Below, one piece after another: positions 54,706 through 64,000 of a stretch of 64,000 nucleotides of DNA. Each line of letters opens with the position of its first letter. Position 1 is the stretch's first letter. Source of the DNA: JALOAD01 sp023228995 [NCBI: Candidatus Muiribacterium halophilum] (GTDB lineage: Bacteria > Muiribacteriota > Muiribacteriia > Muiribacteriales); assembly GCA_023228995.1 (NCBI GenBank), contig JALOAD010000002.1, forward strand, positions 62,001 to 126,000. The letters run 5' to 3'. Position numbers and translations under genes: made by a program. The notes under the pieces were generated by a model. It worked only from the letters and a program-made list of their open reading frames with translations, was not told the DNA's origin and did not search any database.

Positions 54706-54714
54706 TGATATAAT
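54706..54714 (+). promoter_or_regulatory. Extended -10 promoter, probable leaderless or near-leaderless mRNA
   Basis: TG-A-TATAAT (54706-54714) lies only 8 bp before the ATG at 54723. No ribosome-binding sequence is present. This is the second such arrangement in the window (see 9804-9812). Confidence 0.5.
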
Positions 54715-54722
54715 CTTTTCTT

Positions 54723-56321
54723 ATGAAAAGAATTTTAATCCTATTTTTTTTATTTGTAAACATTTTATTTTGTTTTTCTGATGAAAATTTTCTTTTAAAA
54801 AAAATTCCTTCTAACTATAATGGATATAGGACTTTTGATTACTTTTTAATTGAAAAGAAGTTATCAGATTCAGGCGATTATTCAAGAAATCATAATATTA
54901 CAAGATATAAAGCTGCTTTTTATTTGTATGAAATATATAGAAATGGTTTGAGGAAAAATATTGATTTTTTACCGGTTCACCTTGAAGCTTATGAATTTAT
55001 GATAAATGATTTTAATTATGAACTTGTTTTTCTTTACGGAGATAAGATAATCTCTATTATAAAAGAAGAAATTGAAATTTATAGAAAAGAGAAAAAAATT
55101 ATAAAACATAAGTATATTAATGAAAACAATGATAATATGGTTTTAAAAACTATGCTCATTAATACGGATTATCAAAATAATATAGTAACTTCTGGTAAAT
55201 TTGGAATTGAATATAAATATACTTTTGGGACTGATGTTGATGTTTTTAGTTCAAATAATAAAGACAAAGATTATAGTTCATATTTGAATACTGTAATAAA
55301 TACAAACTTTAATAGTTTCAAAACATATAATTCTTTTTTGTGGAATGATGATTATACAGAACAAAATTCTAAAATAAAGTTAAAAATATTTAACAAATTC
55401 AGGGATTTTTCTTTTTTTAATAATATTAACAGGAAAAACTCTATTTTATCAAATTCAGGTTATTATTTTGATAGTATAAAGAGTTTTAATATTATGGATT
55501 TAAACATAGATATAAAAGGAAGCACAAAAAAAAATAATAGTGATGACATTAATTATTTTTATACAGAATGGAGAAGCAAAAGTACAAAAATTGATATAAA
55601 TTCAGACATAAGTCGAGGAGTTTCAGGTTTTGCTTATACTTATTTGAAAAAAGATTATCAAAAAAATTTCTCTTATAATGAGAACATTACTGAATATAAA
55701 GGATATTTAAAAAAAGAAATATCAGGTCAGTATATTGATGGTATGATATTAAATTTTTATGTGAAAAATAAAGAGTATGAAAATAATATTGATAAAAGAA
55801 AGGATGGTAAAATTGAATCTTGGAGATTAAAAATCGACCTTCCTTATAATATATCTTATTATACAATTGATTTAGGTGTGACCAAAAGAGATGTAACTTC
55901 TGAGGATAAAGATCATGTTGATGCAGAATTATCTGAGTTTAGATTTTCAAGAATATGGTTTGATAGATTAAGGTCTGATTTTATATTAGCATATAATTAC
56001 AAGGATTATAATGCTTTAGATAATGTATTAGATGGTTTTAATGTAGATAGTTATGATTATATGAAAAAATATTGGGAAATAAGTTTTGTACATTATTTTA
56101 AATTTTTAAGTTCTATTGATATAAGTCTTTTTGTTGGTTCAGAAGATAATCCAGTTAATAATGCTCAATTTCCATGTTTTGATTTTGTTTATAGAAGTGT
56201 TGATATTCATATTAATGATATTGTACTTGAATATTCTACTCTTCAAAAAAGTCACAATTTACATAAAAATCTCAACTCAAAACTTTTTAACATTGGAGTG
56301 TTTTATGAATTTTACTGGTAA
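54723..56321 (+). CDS. Outer-membrane beta-barrel protein with SLH-like N-terminus
   Basis: 532 residues. Signal peptide (about 1-19), then a region resembling part of an SLH domain (FDYFLIEKKLSDSG...NITRYKAAFYLYEIY), a charged helical stretch (about 115-135) and a C-terminal 380 residues of alternating short strands that end FYEFYW. An aromatic final residue is typical of beta-barrel proteins recognised by the BAM machinery. It is similar in layout, not in close sequence, to the porin at 58107. It starts from a probable leaderless transcript. The transported solute is unknown. Confidence 0.72.
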   Translation: MKRILILFFLFVNILFCFSDENFLLKKIPSNYNGYRTFDYFLIEKKLSDSGDYSRNHNITRYKAAFYLYEIYRNGLRKNIDFLPVHLEAYEFMINDFNYELVFLYGDKIISIIKEEIEIYRKEKKIIKHKYINENNDNMVLKTMLINTDYQNNIVTSGKFGIEYKYTFGTDVDVFSSNNKDKDYSSYLNTVINTNFNSFKTYNSFLWNDDYTEQNSKIKLKIFNKFRDFSFFNNINRKNSILSNSGYYFDSIKSFNIMDLNIDIKGSTKKNNSDDINYFYTEWRSKSTKIDINSDISRGVSGFAYTYLKKDYQKNFSYNENITEYKGYLKKEISGQYIDGMILNFYVKNKEYENNIDKRKDGKIESWRLKIDLPYNISYYTIDLGVTKRDVTSEDKDHVDAELSEFRFSRIWFDRLRSDFILAYNYKDYNALDNVLDGFNVDSYDYMKKYWEISFVHYFKFLSSIDISLFVGSEDNPVNNAQFPCFDFVYRSVDIHINDIVLEYSTLQKSHNLHKNLNSKLFNIGVFYEFYW

Positions 56322-56799
56322 AATTATAATATTTTTAATAATTTTTTGTAATTTAACTTGTTTATCTGAAGATATATGGTCTAAAAAAGAAAGACTTGAA
56401 GAAATTTACAGTTTTTATTCTGAACATAAAGAAAAAAAATACTCTGAAATAAAAAAACTTAGATTTGTTATAACAAGATTAAAAAGAAATCTTGCTCTTA
56501 ATCAGAATATTATAGCAGATAATTATATAGATAAAGCAGAGTTTTTAATTATGAGAATTGAATTTAAAGAATTATCTCTTGATAGAGAAATAAAAAAAAT
56601 TAAAAATGATATTGATAATTTTGCTTATTCCCTATCTATAAATATTGAAAAACTAAAAGTTAAACTCAAATATAGTGATTTTGTAAAAAAATATAATAAC
56701 ATTAGTGAATTATTTGAAAACAGGCTTTTTGTTAAATGTTCTAAATTACTTAGTGAAAGCAAAAAAGAACTTGATAATATCATATTAAACAAAGAATAA
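56305..56799 (+). CDS. Exported coiled-coil protein
   Basis: 164 residues from ATG 56305 (GGAG 6 bp upstream), overlapping the end of the beta-barrel gene by 17 bp in another frame. The longer open frame upstream is not used: it has no start signal and would run through the barrel gene. A signal peptide (1-21, ending TCLSED; Cys19 could be a weak lipobox) is followed by a wholly helical, Lys/Glu-rich coiled coil with no known domain. Translational coupling to the barrel gene suggests a periplasmic partner, comparable with small periplasmic chaperones (inference). Confidence 0.72.
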   Translation: MNFTGKIIIFLIIFCNLTCLSEDIWSKKERLEEIYSFYSEHKEKKYSEIKKLRFVITRLKRNLALNQNIIADNYIDKAEFLIMRIEFKELSLDREIKKIKNDIDNFAYSLSINIEKLKVKLKYSDFVKKYNNISELFENRLFVKCSKLLSESKKELDNIILNKE

Positions 56800-56963
56800 A
56801 TTTTTTAGATACCGGTAAAAAAAACTTTTTAAAACTTATTTGATTTTAAAAAAAAATCAATTATAATCTATATATAATAAAAAAATCTAAAGGCGCATAT
56901 CAGGTCATTCTATATTAGTTACATTATTTATAATTAAAAAAATAATATGGAAGGGTGGGTAAA

Positions 56964-58046
56964 TTGGAAAAGATTTTTTATGTGGATTCTAAATGTGAAG
57001 GTTATCAAAAAATCAAAAAAGAAATGGGAGAAAATGCTCTTATTCTTAGTTTTGAAGAAATTCTAAAAAATGGTGATGAAAATAACAAGTCAGATTGTTT
57101 TAGCAGTAAAAAGTATAAAGTTACTGCTTATATTGATGATGGAAAAGAAAACCTAAAAGAAGTTGAAAACAATTCATTTTCAATTAATGAAGACGGTTTA
57201 AAGATACAATCACTAGAAAAACAAGTAAATGATTTAAAAAAATATGTTGATTTACTTGCAAAAAATCAAATAAACAATGAATTTGAAGTCAATGAAACTA
57301 ATCCGATTGATAACATAATTGAAAAATTTTATGCTAAATTTCTTGATAATGATATTAAACCTGATATCGCACTTCTTATTAAACAAAGATTAGATATTGC
57401 TAATCCTGATAATTCCACAAAGCTTGCATTATCAGAACTGTTTGAATTAAGTGAATTATCATGTGATGATAAAATACATTTTTTTATTGGTAATCCTGGT
57501 TCGGGTAAAACAACCTCAATTATAAAATTAAGTACAACATTTTCTATTGGGCTTAAGAAAAAAATATTAATAATAACAACAGATTGTTACAAAGAATCAG
57601 GTTATGATCAGATTTTTGAACAATGTGATTTTTTAGGAATTCATTCGATGAAAGCTCAAAATAGTAAAGAATTAATAAATCTTATATCTAAGAATTTCAA
57701 TAATTATGATCTTATTTTTATTGATACACCCGGAGTTGATAAAGATTATAAAGCTTTGAACAATATTTTTCCTGAAAATATGTCATATAAAACAACACTT
57801 GTTTTAAATGCAAATTCAAGATATAGGGAACAAGTTAAAAAAATATCTTTTTTTAATGAGATTGGATTTGATTTTATTGTTTTTACAAAACTAGATGAAA
57901 CTTTTTCTTATGGTAATATAATTAATATAATGCATGATAATTCTCAAAAAAAACTTATTTGTCTTACAAATGGTCAGGATACTGCAAAAAACATTATAAT
58001 TAATAAAGAAAAATGTGTTGAACTTTTAATGCAAGGGATTGCATAA
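56964..58046 (+). CDS. FlhF-like SRP-family GTPase
   Basis: 360 residues from TTG 56964 (GGAAGGGTGGG just upstream; GTG 56955 is the alternative). The N-terminus EKIFYVDSKCEGYQKIKKEM-GENALILS matches the FlhF B-domain start, and residues 60-115 are a linker with coiled coil. The NG domain has GNPGSGKTTSIIKLS, IITTDCYKESGYDQI, FIDTPG and FTKLDE. Usual SRP/FlhF motifs are GPTGVGKTT, DTYRIGA and DTAGR, so it is diverged (DTPG for DTAGR). FlhF places polar flagella or pili. No flagellar genes are in this window, so its cargo here is open. Confidence 0.8.
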   Translation: MEKIFYVDSKCEGYQKIKKEMGENALILSFEEILKNGDENNKSDCFSSKKYKVTAYIDDGKENLKEVENNSFSINEDGLKIQSLEKQVNDLKKYVDLLAKNQINNEFEVNETNPIDNIIEKFYAKFLDNDIKPDIALLIKQRLDIANPDNSTKLALSELFELSELSCDDKIHFFIGNPGSGKTTSIIKLSTTFSIGLKKKILIITTDCYKESGYDQIFEQCDFLGIHSMKAQNSKELINLISKNFNNYDLIFIDTPGVDKDYKALNNIFPENMSYKTTLVLNANSRYREQVKKISFFNEIGFDFIVFTKLDETFSYGNIINIMHDNSQKKLICLTNGQDTAKNIIINKEKCVELLMQGIA

Positions 58047-58055
58047 TAATTAAAA

Positions 58056-58083
58056 AGAGAGCTTTTAAAGCTCTCTTTTTTTC
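58056..58083. terminator. Bidirectional rho-independent terminator
   Basis: AGAGAGCT-TTTAA-AGCTCTCT (58056-58076) with A-tract before and T-tract after. It lies between the convergent FlhF-like gene and the SLH porin, so it can serve both. It is the clearest terminator in the window. Confidence 0.9.
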
Positions 58084-58106
58084 TTACTTAAATCAAATAT
58101 TAAATA

Positions 58107-59747
58107 TTAAAAATTATGTGTTAATGTAATTCTTAAAGTTTTTTGATCAATCGGGTCAAAACCATCACCAAAAATTGCATTTGCAGCAGTTACAGGTTTA
58201 GCAAGACTCTCCTGCCCTGTTCCATTGATTTTGACATCTTTAGGTGCTGTAGCCATTTCAGAATTAACCTGAGTGTATTCAACTGAAAAAACACTGCTTT
58301 TTATAGCTTTATCAAATTTCAATCCAAATACTAGTCTATCATCAGCAATTTGTCCTGCAGCTAAAGTAGATTCATCTTCAATCATTTCTATATTAAAAGC
58401 AAGAGTAGCTGAATTTGAAAGATAATTTTCAAATCTCAAAAAATATGAGCTAAAGCCAGCTGATCTAAAATCAGATATAGCTTCTGCTCCGCTTATTCCA
58501 CCATAACCTAATTCATCATAATAAGGTAAAGTTAAAGTTGGATCTACATTTAATCTTTTAAAAAAGTCATCATGATGTGTATAAATAAATCTTAAATCAG
58601 TTGATTGATTAAGAGTTCTTGTTATACCAAACTGATATGCCATTTGCATTCCTATATTACCACTTCCGCCATTAGTTATAGTGTCTTTTATACTATCAGT
58701 ATAATCAGAAAAAACAAGTTCATAATAGTATTTCATACCATTCATCTGAGATTTATATGAAGCTCCAAGATAATTTATTGTAGAACATATATCTGCATTT
58801 CCTGAAATAATAGAACTTGCATTAGACCATCTAGCTGAAGTTGAGTTTATCCAATATGTATTTAAAACATCTTCATCTATATATTTTAAATAGTTAACAG
58901 CATAAGTATTTACAAAATTGTTTGTTGCATTACTTTCTTTAGTTGCCATAAGTATTAAATCACTAGATTCATCAAGTATTTTTGAGTATTTAATACCATT
59001 ATCTCGATTTGAAAATACAAGAGCATTTGCAATATTAAAATACTGTCTTCCAATAGAAAAATTATACATATTATATTCATAATTAAAATATGTAGTTACA
59101 ATAGCTTGACTACCAACAGTATTAAAATCTCCACCACCTGCATTTTCATGCTCATGATTAAATTCAGTTCTGTTAATATAAGTTAGACCATTTCCAAAAT
59201 CTGCATTCCAGTTTATACCAAAAACATGATCGTTTGAAACCTGATCATTAGCAGCAACTGATCCATTATCATTTGAATAATCAAATACTGTTTTTTCATT
59301 TCTAAGTCTAAAATCAAAGCTAAAATTATGATTAACTTTTTCAACTTCAATTTTATCGACTTTTTCACGCTTAGATATTTCAATTTGTTGTTTTAAAACA
59401 TCAATTGTTTTTCTAAGTTTTGCAAGTCTATATCCAAAAAGATTCATTTCATTAGCAAATTCTATAGAAAGTCTATTTATTCTTTCAAAATCTTCATAAG
59501 ATATATTTTCAATTTTGATTTTCCCAGATTGTATGTTTTCAAACATTCTTGCAATAACTGTTGCAAAGTAATATCTGCTTGCATATTCATCACCGCTAAA
59601 CTGTTTACCTTTTATAACACCTGAATCATAAAGTTTATTAAGTGATTCATAAGCCCAATGCCCTTGTGGAACATCAATAAATGAAAATGCATTTGTAAAA
59701 ACCATCATTATTACTAAAATTGATAATACTATTGTTGTTTTTTTCAT
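58107..59747 (-). CDS. SLH-domain porin (OmpM-type)
   Basis: 546 residues. Signal peptide (1-22), one SLH domain (about 23-75: FIDVPQGHWAYESLNKLYDSGVIKG...YASRYYFATVIARMFEN), a coiled-coil segment (about 95-125) and a C-terminal beta-barrel ending ITLTHNF with a final Phe. This OmpM/Omp-alpha design links the outer membrane to peptidoglycan through the SLH domain and forms a pore. GGGAG is about 11 bp upstream of the ATG. The terminator at 58056-58083 follows it. Confidence 0.9.
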   Translation of the reverse strand: MKKTTIVLSILVIMMVFTNAFSFIDVPQGHWAYESLNKLYDSGVIKGKQFSGDEYASRYYFATVIARMFENIQSGKIKIENISYEDFERINRLSIEFANEMNLFGYRLAKLRKTIDVLKQQIEISKREKVDKIEVEKVNHNFSFDFRLRNEKTVFDYSNDNGSVAANDQVSNDHVFGINWNADFGNGLTYINRTEFNHEHENAGGGDFNTVGSQAIVTTYFNYEYNMYNFSIGRQYFNIANALVFSNRDNGIKYSKILDESSDLILMATKESNATNNFVNTYAVNYLKYIDEDVLNTYWINSTSARWSNASSIISGNADICSTINYLGASYKSQMNGMKYYYELVFSDYTDSIKDTITNGGSGNIGMQMAYQFGITRTLNQSTDLRFIYTHHDDFFKRLNVDPTLTLPYYDELGYGGISGAEAISDFRSAGFSSYFLRFENYLSNSATLAFNIEMIEDESTLAAGQIADDRLVFGLKFDKAIKSSVFSVEYTQVNSEMATAPKDVKINGTGQESLAKPVTAANAIFGDGFDPIDQKTLRITLTHNF

Positions 59748-59773
59748 GTTTTTAAAAATCTCCCTAGTTATAC

Positions 59774-61927
59774 TTAATAATTAAAATAAATTTTTCCATA
59801 AAATATATATTTTTTTCCGTTTGTATTTTGAGAATTAACTTCATCTTTATTAACTACATGAATAACATACCAACCTACAGTTTGATTTTGAACTTCAGTA
59901 GGTATAAGACTAGTAACATCGACTTCTGCTAAATTATTAAAGCTCAATTTTAAGTGATGTTGCATTGAATCATAAGCTTCAAATGATGCAGTCATTTTAT
60001 CGTCAATGCTATAAATATTATTTGTATCGAATTCAAATTTGTTGTTTATAAGCAAATTAAAAAAAGCACTATCATTTTTTGCATTATCAAATCCAATAGC
60101 ATAATCAGTAATATTAGTATTATCAAGAACATTTAAACCATTAGAAGTTGATGTATCTATTGGAATAGTTAATACCCAAGTTCCATGAGTATTAACACCA
60201 CATACAGCATCAAATCTTGTAAATCCATTTACTTTACTTGTTGAAAAATCAACTAAAGAAACATTACCTTTAGTAAAATTACCATTTCCACCAGAAATAC
60301 CTGTATTAGTAGCACTACCCATGCTATATTTACTTGTTGAGATTTCTCCATCATAGTTTAAAGAAGTAATATCTGATTCTTTATTTACATAAAGACCTTT
60401 TTCAAAAAATAAATGGAATTTTTCATTATAAATATTATCGCCATCTGTTGTGATTATTTCTAATATATAGCTTCCATAACCACTATTTGAAATTTCTGCA
60501 TCAATATCTCCAGGAACTATTGGTATTTCTATACTTAATTCTCCAGTAGTCTTATTAACAAAAGCGGTTGGAAAAATACCGCCTGATATATCTGTTTTTG
60601 ATAAATCATCTGCTTTGTATAATTTGTAATCAGTACCTGGAATCATAGAGCTTGTAGAATAAGAAATTGGAGAAAGCATACCTAATGAATCATCATAAAC
60701 TATTATAAGGTTTTGATTAGTATTATCGGAATTTAAACTTAAATCAATAGTTGCACCTTGTATAGTATTTATTGGACTTGCATTAATTCTAGGGTCTTGC
60801 ATTTCTCCTGCTAGTCCACCGTGATATTTTATAAAATCAAAATCAAATACACTATTTATAGCAAAAGACAAAAGATTAAGACTAGGTGATTGGTTAGTAT
60901 TTGAATCTTGTATAAAAATCGTGAAATTATTCCAATCTGTTGCTCCTGTAGCTAATCCATTAATTTTTTCAATTATCTGAAAACCAATATTAAAACCAGA
61001 TTTTCCAGTAGCATCTGTTGGAATGCTTAGAGTGCTAATATTAGTTATAGTGAAAGTAGCTTGTATATTTGTTCCTGATGGAACTGGTGAAGTAGTAACA
61101 TTAGATAAAGTTAATAGTCCATTATCAGGTGTTGTTGTCCCTGTTACAAAATTACATGTTGCAATATATTCAAGATCTGACGGTTCACCATCGTATGTAA
61201 AATTATAAGTAACAGAAAACGAACTACTGCCTTCATCAACAGTTATCTCTGAAGGATTCATTCTATCAAGAGATAAACTAACAGCAATTTGTGTTGCTGT
61301 TGTATAATTACCATTAATAAGAGTTATACTATTTGGTGATGTGGAATTGTTTATAATCCAGTCATATTCGGTAATTGTAACAGAAGATGATTGATTTTCC
61401 TGAATACCTATATTTTTCATTGCATAAGTTGATACAAAATCACCATTTTGTATTCCGAACAATATAAGAACATAATCTCCAACACTAATATTTTCAATTT
61501 TTGCCCCATCTTTGTTTGTACTATGAGAAGTTACATCAAATGAGTAAAAGTACAATTTATCCTCATATTCTGTTCCTCTTATACTGTTTACAAAATCATC
61601 ATTAGATACACTTGCTCTATTTGGAGCCATATAATAATGAGAGTCTGGAATGTTGATGTTATCAACAAATGATGAATCAAATATTGTATTTGCAAAATCT
61701 TTTTCAATTAAAAAAACTTCAATAGTTGCTAGTCCTAAATATGCCGGAGGAGCTTTTCTAACTGAATTTAATGGATTGTTTGGCCATTCTACCTGTATTG
61801 CAAGAGAAGAACCTGAATTAATAATATTTGGTTGAGTATCAACTATTTTGTTACCACAACCATTCATAAACATTATAAGAGTTGTTATAATAAATGTTAT
61901 AAATAATAAAACACTTAATTTTTTCAT
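59774..61927 (-). CDS. Large lipoprotein with Ig-like domains
   Basis: 717 residues; TAAGGAGGGAAAATG is an ideal start region. A lipobox-like FMNGC (Cys about 24) follows the signal helix. The body is Ser/Thr/Asn-rich beta structure, with Ig-like stretches (for example PSEITVDEGSSSFSVTYNFTYD) and a C-terminal domain with GWYVIHVVNKDEV. No catalytic motif. It lies between the FecR protein and the SLH porin on the same strand, in one probable operon (10 bp and 26 bp gaps), so it may be an envelope or substrate-binding partner of these. Confidence 0.78.
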   Translation of the reverse strand: MKKLSVLLFITFIITTLIMFMNGCGNKIVDTQPNIINSGSSLAIQVEWPNNPLNSVRKAPPAYLGLATIEVFLIEKDFANTIFDSSFVDNINIPDSHYYMAPNRASVSNDDFVNSIRGTEYEDKLYFYSFDVTSHSTNKDGAKIENISVGDYVLILFGIQNGDFVSTYAMKNIGIQENQSSSVTITEYDWIINNSTSPNSITLINGNYTTATQIAVSLSLDRMNPSEITVDEGSSSFSVTYNFTYDGEPSDLEYIATCNFVTGTTTPDNGLLTLSNVTTSPVPSGTNIQATFTITNISTLSIPTDATGKSGFNIGFQIIEKINGLATGATDWNNFTIFIQDSNTNQSPSLNLLSFAINSVFDFDFIKYHGGLAGEMQDPRINASPINTIQGATIDLSLNSDNTNQNLIIVYDDSLGMLSPISYSTSSMIPGTDYKLYKADDLSKTDISGGIFPTAFVNKTTGELSIEIPIVPGDIDAEISNSGYGSYILEIITTDGDNIYNEKFHLFFEKGLYVNKESDITSLNYDGEISTSKYSMGSATNTGISGGNGNFTKGNVSLVDFSTSKVNGFTRFDAVCGVNTHGTWVLTIPIDTSTSNGLNVLDNTNITDYAIGFDNAKNDSAFFNLLINNKFEFDTNNIYSIDDKMTASFEAYDSMQHHLKLSFNNLAEVDVTSLIPTEVQNQTVGWYVIHVVNKDEVNSQNTNGKKYIFYGKIYFNY

Positions 61928-61936
61928 TTTCCCTCC

Positions 61937-62686
61937 TTACCAGGATATATGAACGCTTCCAGTTTTTTTAGTAGTTCCTACGCTTGGTTTTTCTGTAGGT
62001 CTTACATTATTCAATTGTTCTTCACTAATATTTCCAAGTAATTCTTCAACAGCATTTTCTATTTTTTCAGATTCTTTTCTTAGAAATTCTTTTATTACTT
62101 TGCTTTCTTCTTTTATTATATTAATTGATTTAATTAAAGTTTCTTCAGCTTTAGTAACTTCAAGTTTTTGACCTTTATCTATTAATTTAGAAATTTTCTT
62201 ATCATTTGAACCATAATGTACTCTTCCTGCAAGAACAGTAAGTATTTCTCTACCGTTTTTCATAACTTCAAGAGTATATCTTGTTCCTCTTATACCGCAT
62301 ATTGCTTTAGGAGTTTGCACATTAAATTCACCATCTATTTTTTTACCATTAACATATATATAACCAAACATTAATTTTAAAGACTGAATTATTCCACCTT
62401 GATTCTCAACAACTTCAGGAATTTCTATCATAGAATCAGGTTTAATTTTTATTATTTTTTTACCTGAAATATTAATTTCAGCTTTCGATCTTCTACCGGT
62501 TTTTATGCTATCTCCGATATTTAATTTGTCATTAAGTTTTAGACTATTCCATTGTTCTGTTCCAGAAGGTTTGTGTTTAACAATCCCATAAACATAAGTT
62601 ACTACAGCATTTTCGACTTTTACTTCAGCTTTTACTGTTAAAAAAAGAAAGACTGCAAAAATAATGAAAATAAATTGTTTTTTCAT
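61937..62686 (-). CDS. Exported FecR-domain protein
   Basis: 249 residues with an AAGGGG site. Signal peptide (1-20), then the FecR domain (about 25-165): YVYGIVKHKPSGTEQWNSLKLNDKL-NIGDSIKTG, RSKAEINI, MIEIP and VQTPKAICGIRGTRYTLEV, with LTVLAGRVHYG. A Glu/Lys-rich coiled helix (170-235) ends it. FecR domains in exported proteins probably bind polymer or ligands. There is no sigma factor or TonB gene nearby, so it is not a classic iron-signalling FecR. Confidence 0.87.
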   Translation of the reverse strand: MKKQFIFIIFAVFLFLTVKAEVKVENAVVTYVYGIVKHKPSGTEQWNSLKLNDKLNIGDSIKTGRRSKAEINISGKKIIKIKPDSMIEIPEVVENQGGIIQSLKLMFGYIYVNGKKIDGEFNVQTPKAICGIRGTRYTLEVMKNGREILTVLAGRVHYGSNDKKISKLIDKGQKLEVTKAEETLIKSINIIKEESKVIKEFLRKESEKIENAVEELLGNISEEQLNNVRPTEKPSVGTTKKTGSVHISW

Positions 62687-62760
62687 AAAGAAACCCCTTA
62701 TAATTTTTTATAATTAATAATATCAAATAAAAAGTATTAATACAAAAAAAATAAGTGATT

Positions 62761-64000
62761 TTAGTATATTGCTGATTTGAGTTTTACATCAGATTTTTTG
62801 TTATATACAAGTGAGTTTAAAATTATTTTTCTAATGGTTGAATTTTTTAAAATTGAAACTAATTTAATAGTTCTATCATCTATATTATTTAATTCTATTG
62901 TTTTATTTAAGTAAATATTTAATTTTTCAAACAAATCTCTGGATTTTGGATTTTTATCGATAAATTTTTTAATATATTTTGTTTCATCTATTGTGTTTAT
63001 TATAAGTTCTCCAGTAATTGAAAAATAAATAATACAATTTCTAATACCGGTTTCTGATATACCGGGAAAAGATATATTATTATGTGAAATATTATCATTT
63101 GTTATAAAATCCCCAAGTTCTTTAAGATAAGAATATTCTTTTTCAAAAAACATATCATCGCTATAAACAACCATATAGGAAACATTATATTTATTTTCTA
63201 TATTTTCAATCAATGTATATTCGTTAAAAAAATTAAAATTAGAACCTGAATTTTTGGCAAAAACTCCTGATAAAGTATTTTGTTCATTGGTGTTTCCATG
63301 AAAAATCAGTATGTTATCATTGTTTTCCAATGATTTTAATTTTAATTTAATATTATTTTTTTGATAAGGATTTGAAATGTTTATTCTGTCAACTGTTCTA
63401 ACATGAGATGAAAAACCACGATTTTCTTGGAAAAATTTTTCAGGTAAAATAAAATTAATCAAACCATCTTTGAATAAATTAGATGAAATATTTGTTGAAT
63501 AAGGTCTGTTTTTAAAATTTAATCTATTATTTAAAAGATTATTAACTATATTTTTAAAATCTGTAGAATTTTCTTTAATAATGTAACAAATACTTAGATT
63601 TTCATCTAAAATATCTTTTTTATCTATTGGTTTAATAACAGAATCTTTTGATTTATTAGTATATTCCAATTCAAAAAAATCAGAATTTTCTTTATCAATA
63701 ACAAGATAAATAAAAAAATGTCCTGTATTGTCTTTTATAAAAACAATATCTATCATTCCATTAACAATTACAAAAGTATTTTGTTTAAATGATGAATTTT
63801 TATCTATAGAAACAGTAGATGGTAATATAATACTGTCATTAATAGGAATTTTTATAAAAGAATCTTCTATTGAATTTATATAATCACTTAATTTTTTATA
63901 TTTTTCAAGATTTTCTGAATAAGAAAATAATTTATTTTTATTTAAAATAAAATTTGTATTAAAAAAACTATCTTCATTAAATGATAATTTATCTTGATAA
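62761..64000 (-). CDS. Unknown protein, 5' end outside the window (partial)
   Basis: The frame remains open from its stop at 62761 to the right edge, so at least 412 residues are present and the true start is beyond 64000. An internal ATG at 63756 is probably not the start because the coding frame continues upstream (PINDSIILPSTVSIDKNSSF and so on). It is Asn/Lys-rich alpha/beta sequence. Segments such as NILIFHGNTNEQNTLSG and NVSYMVVYSDDMFFEKE look like alternating strands and helices of a sensor or esterase-like fold, and CHASE2-type organisation beside FecR is possible. No definite family can be called. Confidence 0.6.
   Translation of the reverse strand, partial: YQDKLSFNEDSFFNTNFILNKNKLFSYSENLEKYKKLSDYINSIEDSFIKIPINDSIILPSTVSIDKNSSFKQNTFVIVNGMIDIVFIKDNTGHFFIYLVIDKENSDFFELEYTNKSKDSVIKPIDKKDILDENLSICYIIKENSTDFKNIVNNLLNNRLNFKNRPYSTNISSNLFKDGLINFILPEKFFQENRGFSSHVRTVDRINISNPYQKNNIKLKLKSLENNDNILIFHGNTNEQNTLSGVFAKNSGSNFNFFNEYTLIENIENKYNVSYMVVYSDDMFFEKEYSYLKELGDFITNDNISHNNISFPGISETGIRNCIIYFSITGELIINTIDETKYIKKFIDKNPKSRDLFEKLNIYLNKTIELNNIDDRTIKLVSILKNSTIRKIILNSLVYNKKSDVKLKSAIY

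Noticed and set aside
56131-56304. Upstream extension of the coiled-coil gene
   Set aside because: This part overlaps the beta-barrel gene, has no start signal and lacks the signal peptide placement that the ATG at 56305 gives.

Overview
The window is very AT-rich. It codes for a diderm (two-membrane) bacterium: there are lipoproteins, two beta-barrel proteins ending in aromatic residues (one with a clear N-terminal SLH domain), a FecR-domain protein, and giant secreted proteins with FlgD/T9SS-like C-terminal domains. Together with sigma-54 regulation and lysine/diaminopimelate genes, this suggests an uncultured low-GC diderm lineage. I cannot name the phylum from sequence alone. No rRNA, tRNA, integrase or transposase gene was recognised.

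Layout. 1-839: partial PP-loop ATPase (minus strand). 840-1818: repeat-rich spacer. 1819-9695: a tight operon of four bacterial dynamin-like GTPases plus one small membrane protein. 9819-11339: a sigma-54-dependent activator whose N-terminus looks like a degenerate DHH phosphoesterase. 11340-11583: two perfect palindromes and a near-consensus sigma-54 promoter. 11584-16061: the promoter's likely target operon, with three mini-proteins (two of them paralogous), a membrane-anchored single-ring Clp-type AAA+ ATPase, an Asp-rich protein and a cyclic-nucleotide-binding/TPR protein. 16155-35357: two paralogous giant secreted proteins (about 2,700 and 2,800 residues, the second with an M6 metalloprotease domain), a lipoprotein between them, and a radical SAM/SPASM protein. 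35340-37518: NicO/DUF1007 metal-export pair and a secreted cyclophilin. 37759-40641: PilJ-type chemoreceptor, mini HNH-like protein, ornithine carbamoyltransferase. 42060-45726: dapB-dapA-asd-dapF. 45791-50697: S9 peptidase, YccF, a small secreted repeat protein, an HDOD protein. 51550-54611 (minus): DUF445, thyX, an ArsB/NhaD-like transporter. 54723-58046 (plus): beta-barrel protein, coiled-coil exported protein, FlhF-like GTPase. 58107-64000 (minus): SLH porin, large lipoprotein, FecR protein, and a partial gene running off the right edge.

The strongest candidate for an undescribed system is 1819-16061. Four dynamin-like GTPases, one of which has lost its switch-I threonine, sit beside a sigma-54 activator with its own palindromic sites. 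These sites precede a sigma-54 promoter that drives a membrane-tethered Clp ATPase and mini-proteins. A membrane-stress or membrane-remodelling/defence module is the simplest reading, but this is inference.

A second theme is mosaic noncoding repeats: a 316-bp inverted pair over 98% identical about 10 kb apart, a 165-bp perfect-period tandem duplication, and several arrays of a 27-28 bp palindromic unit.
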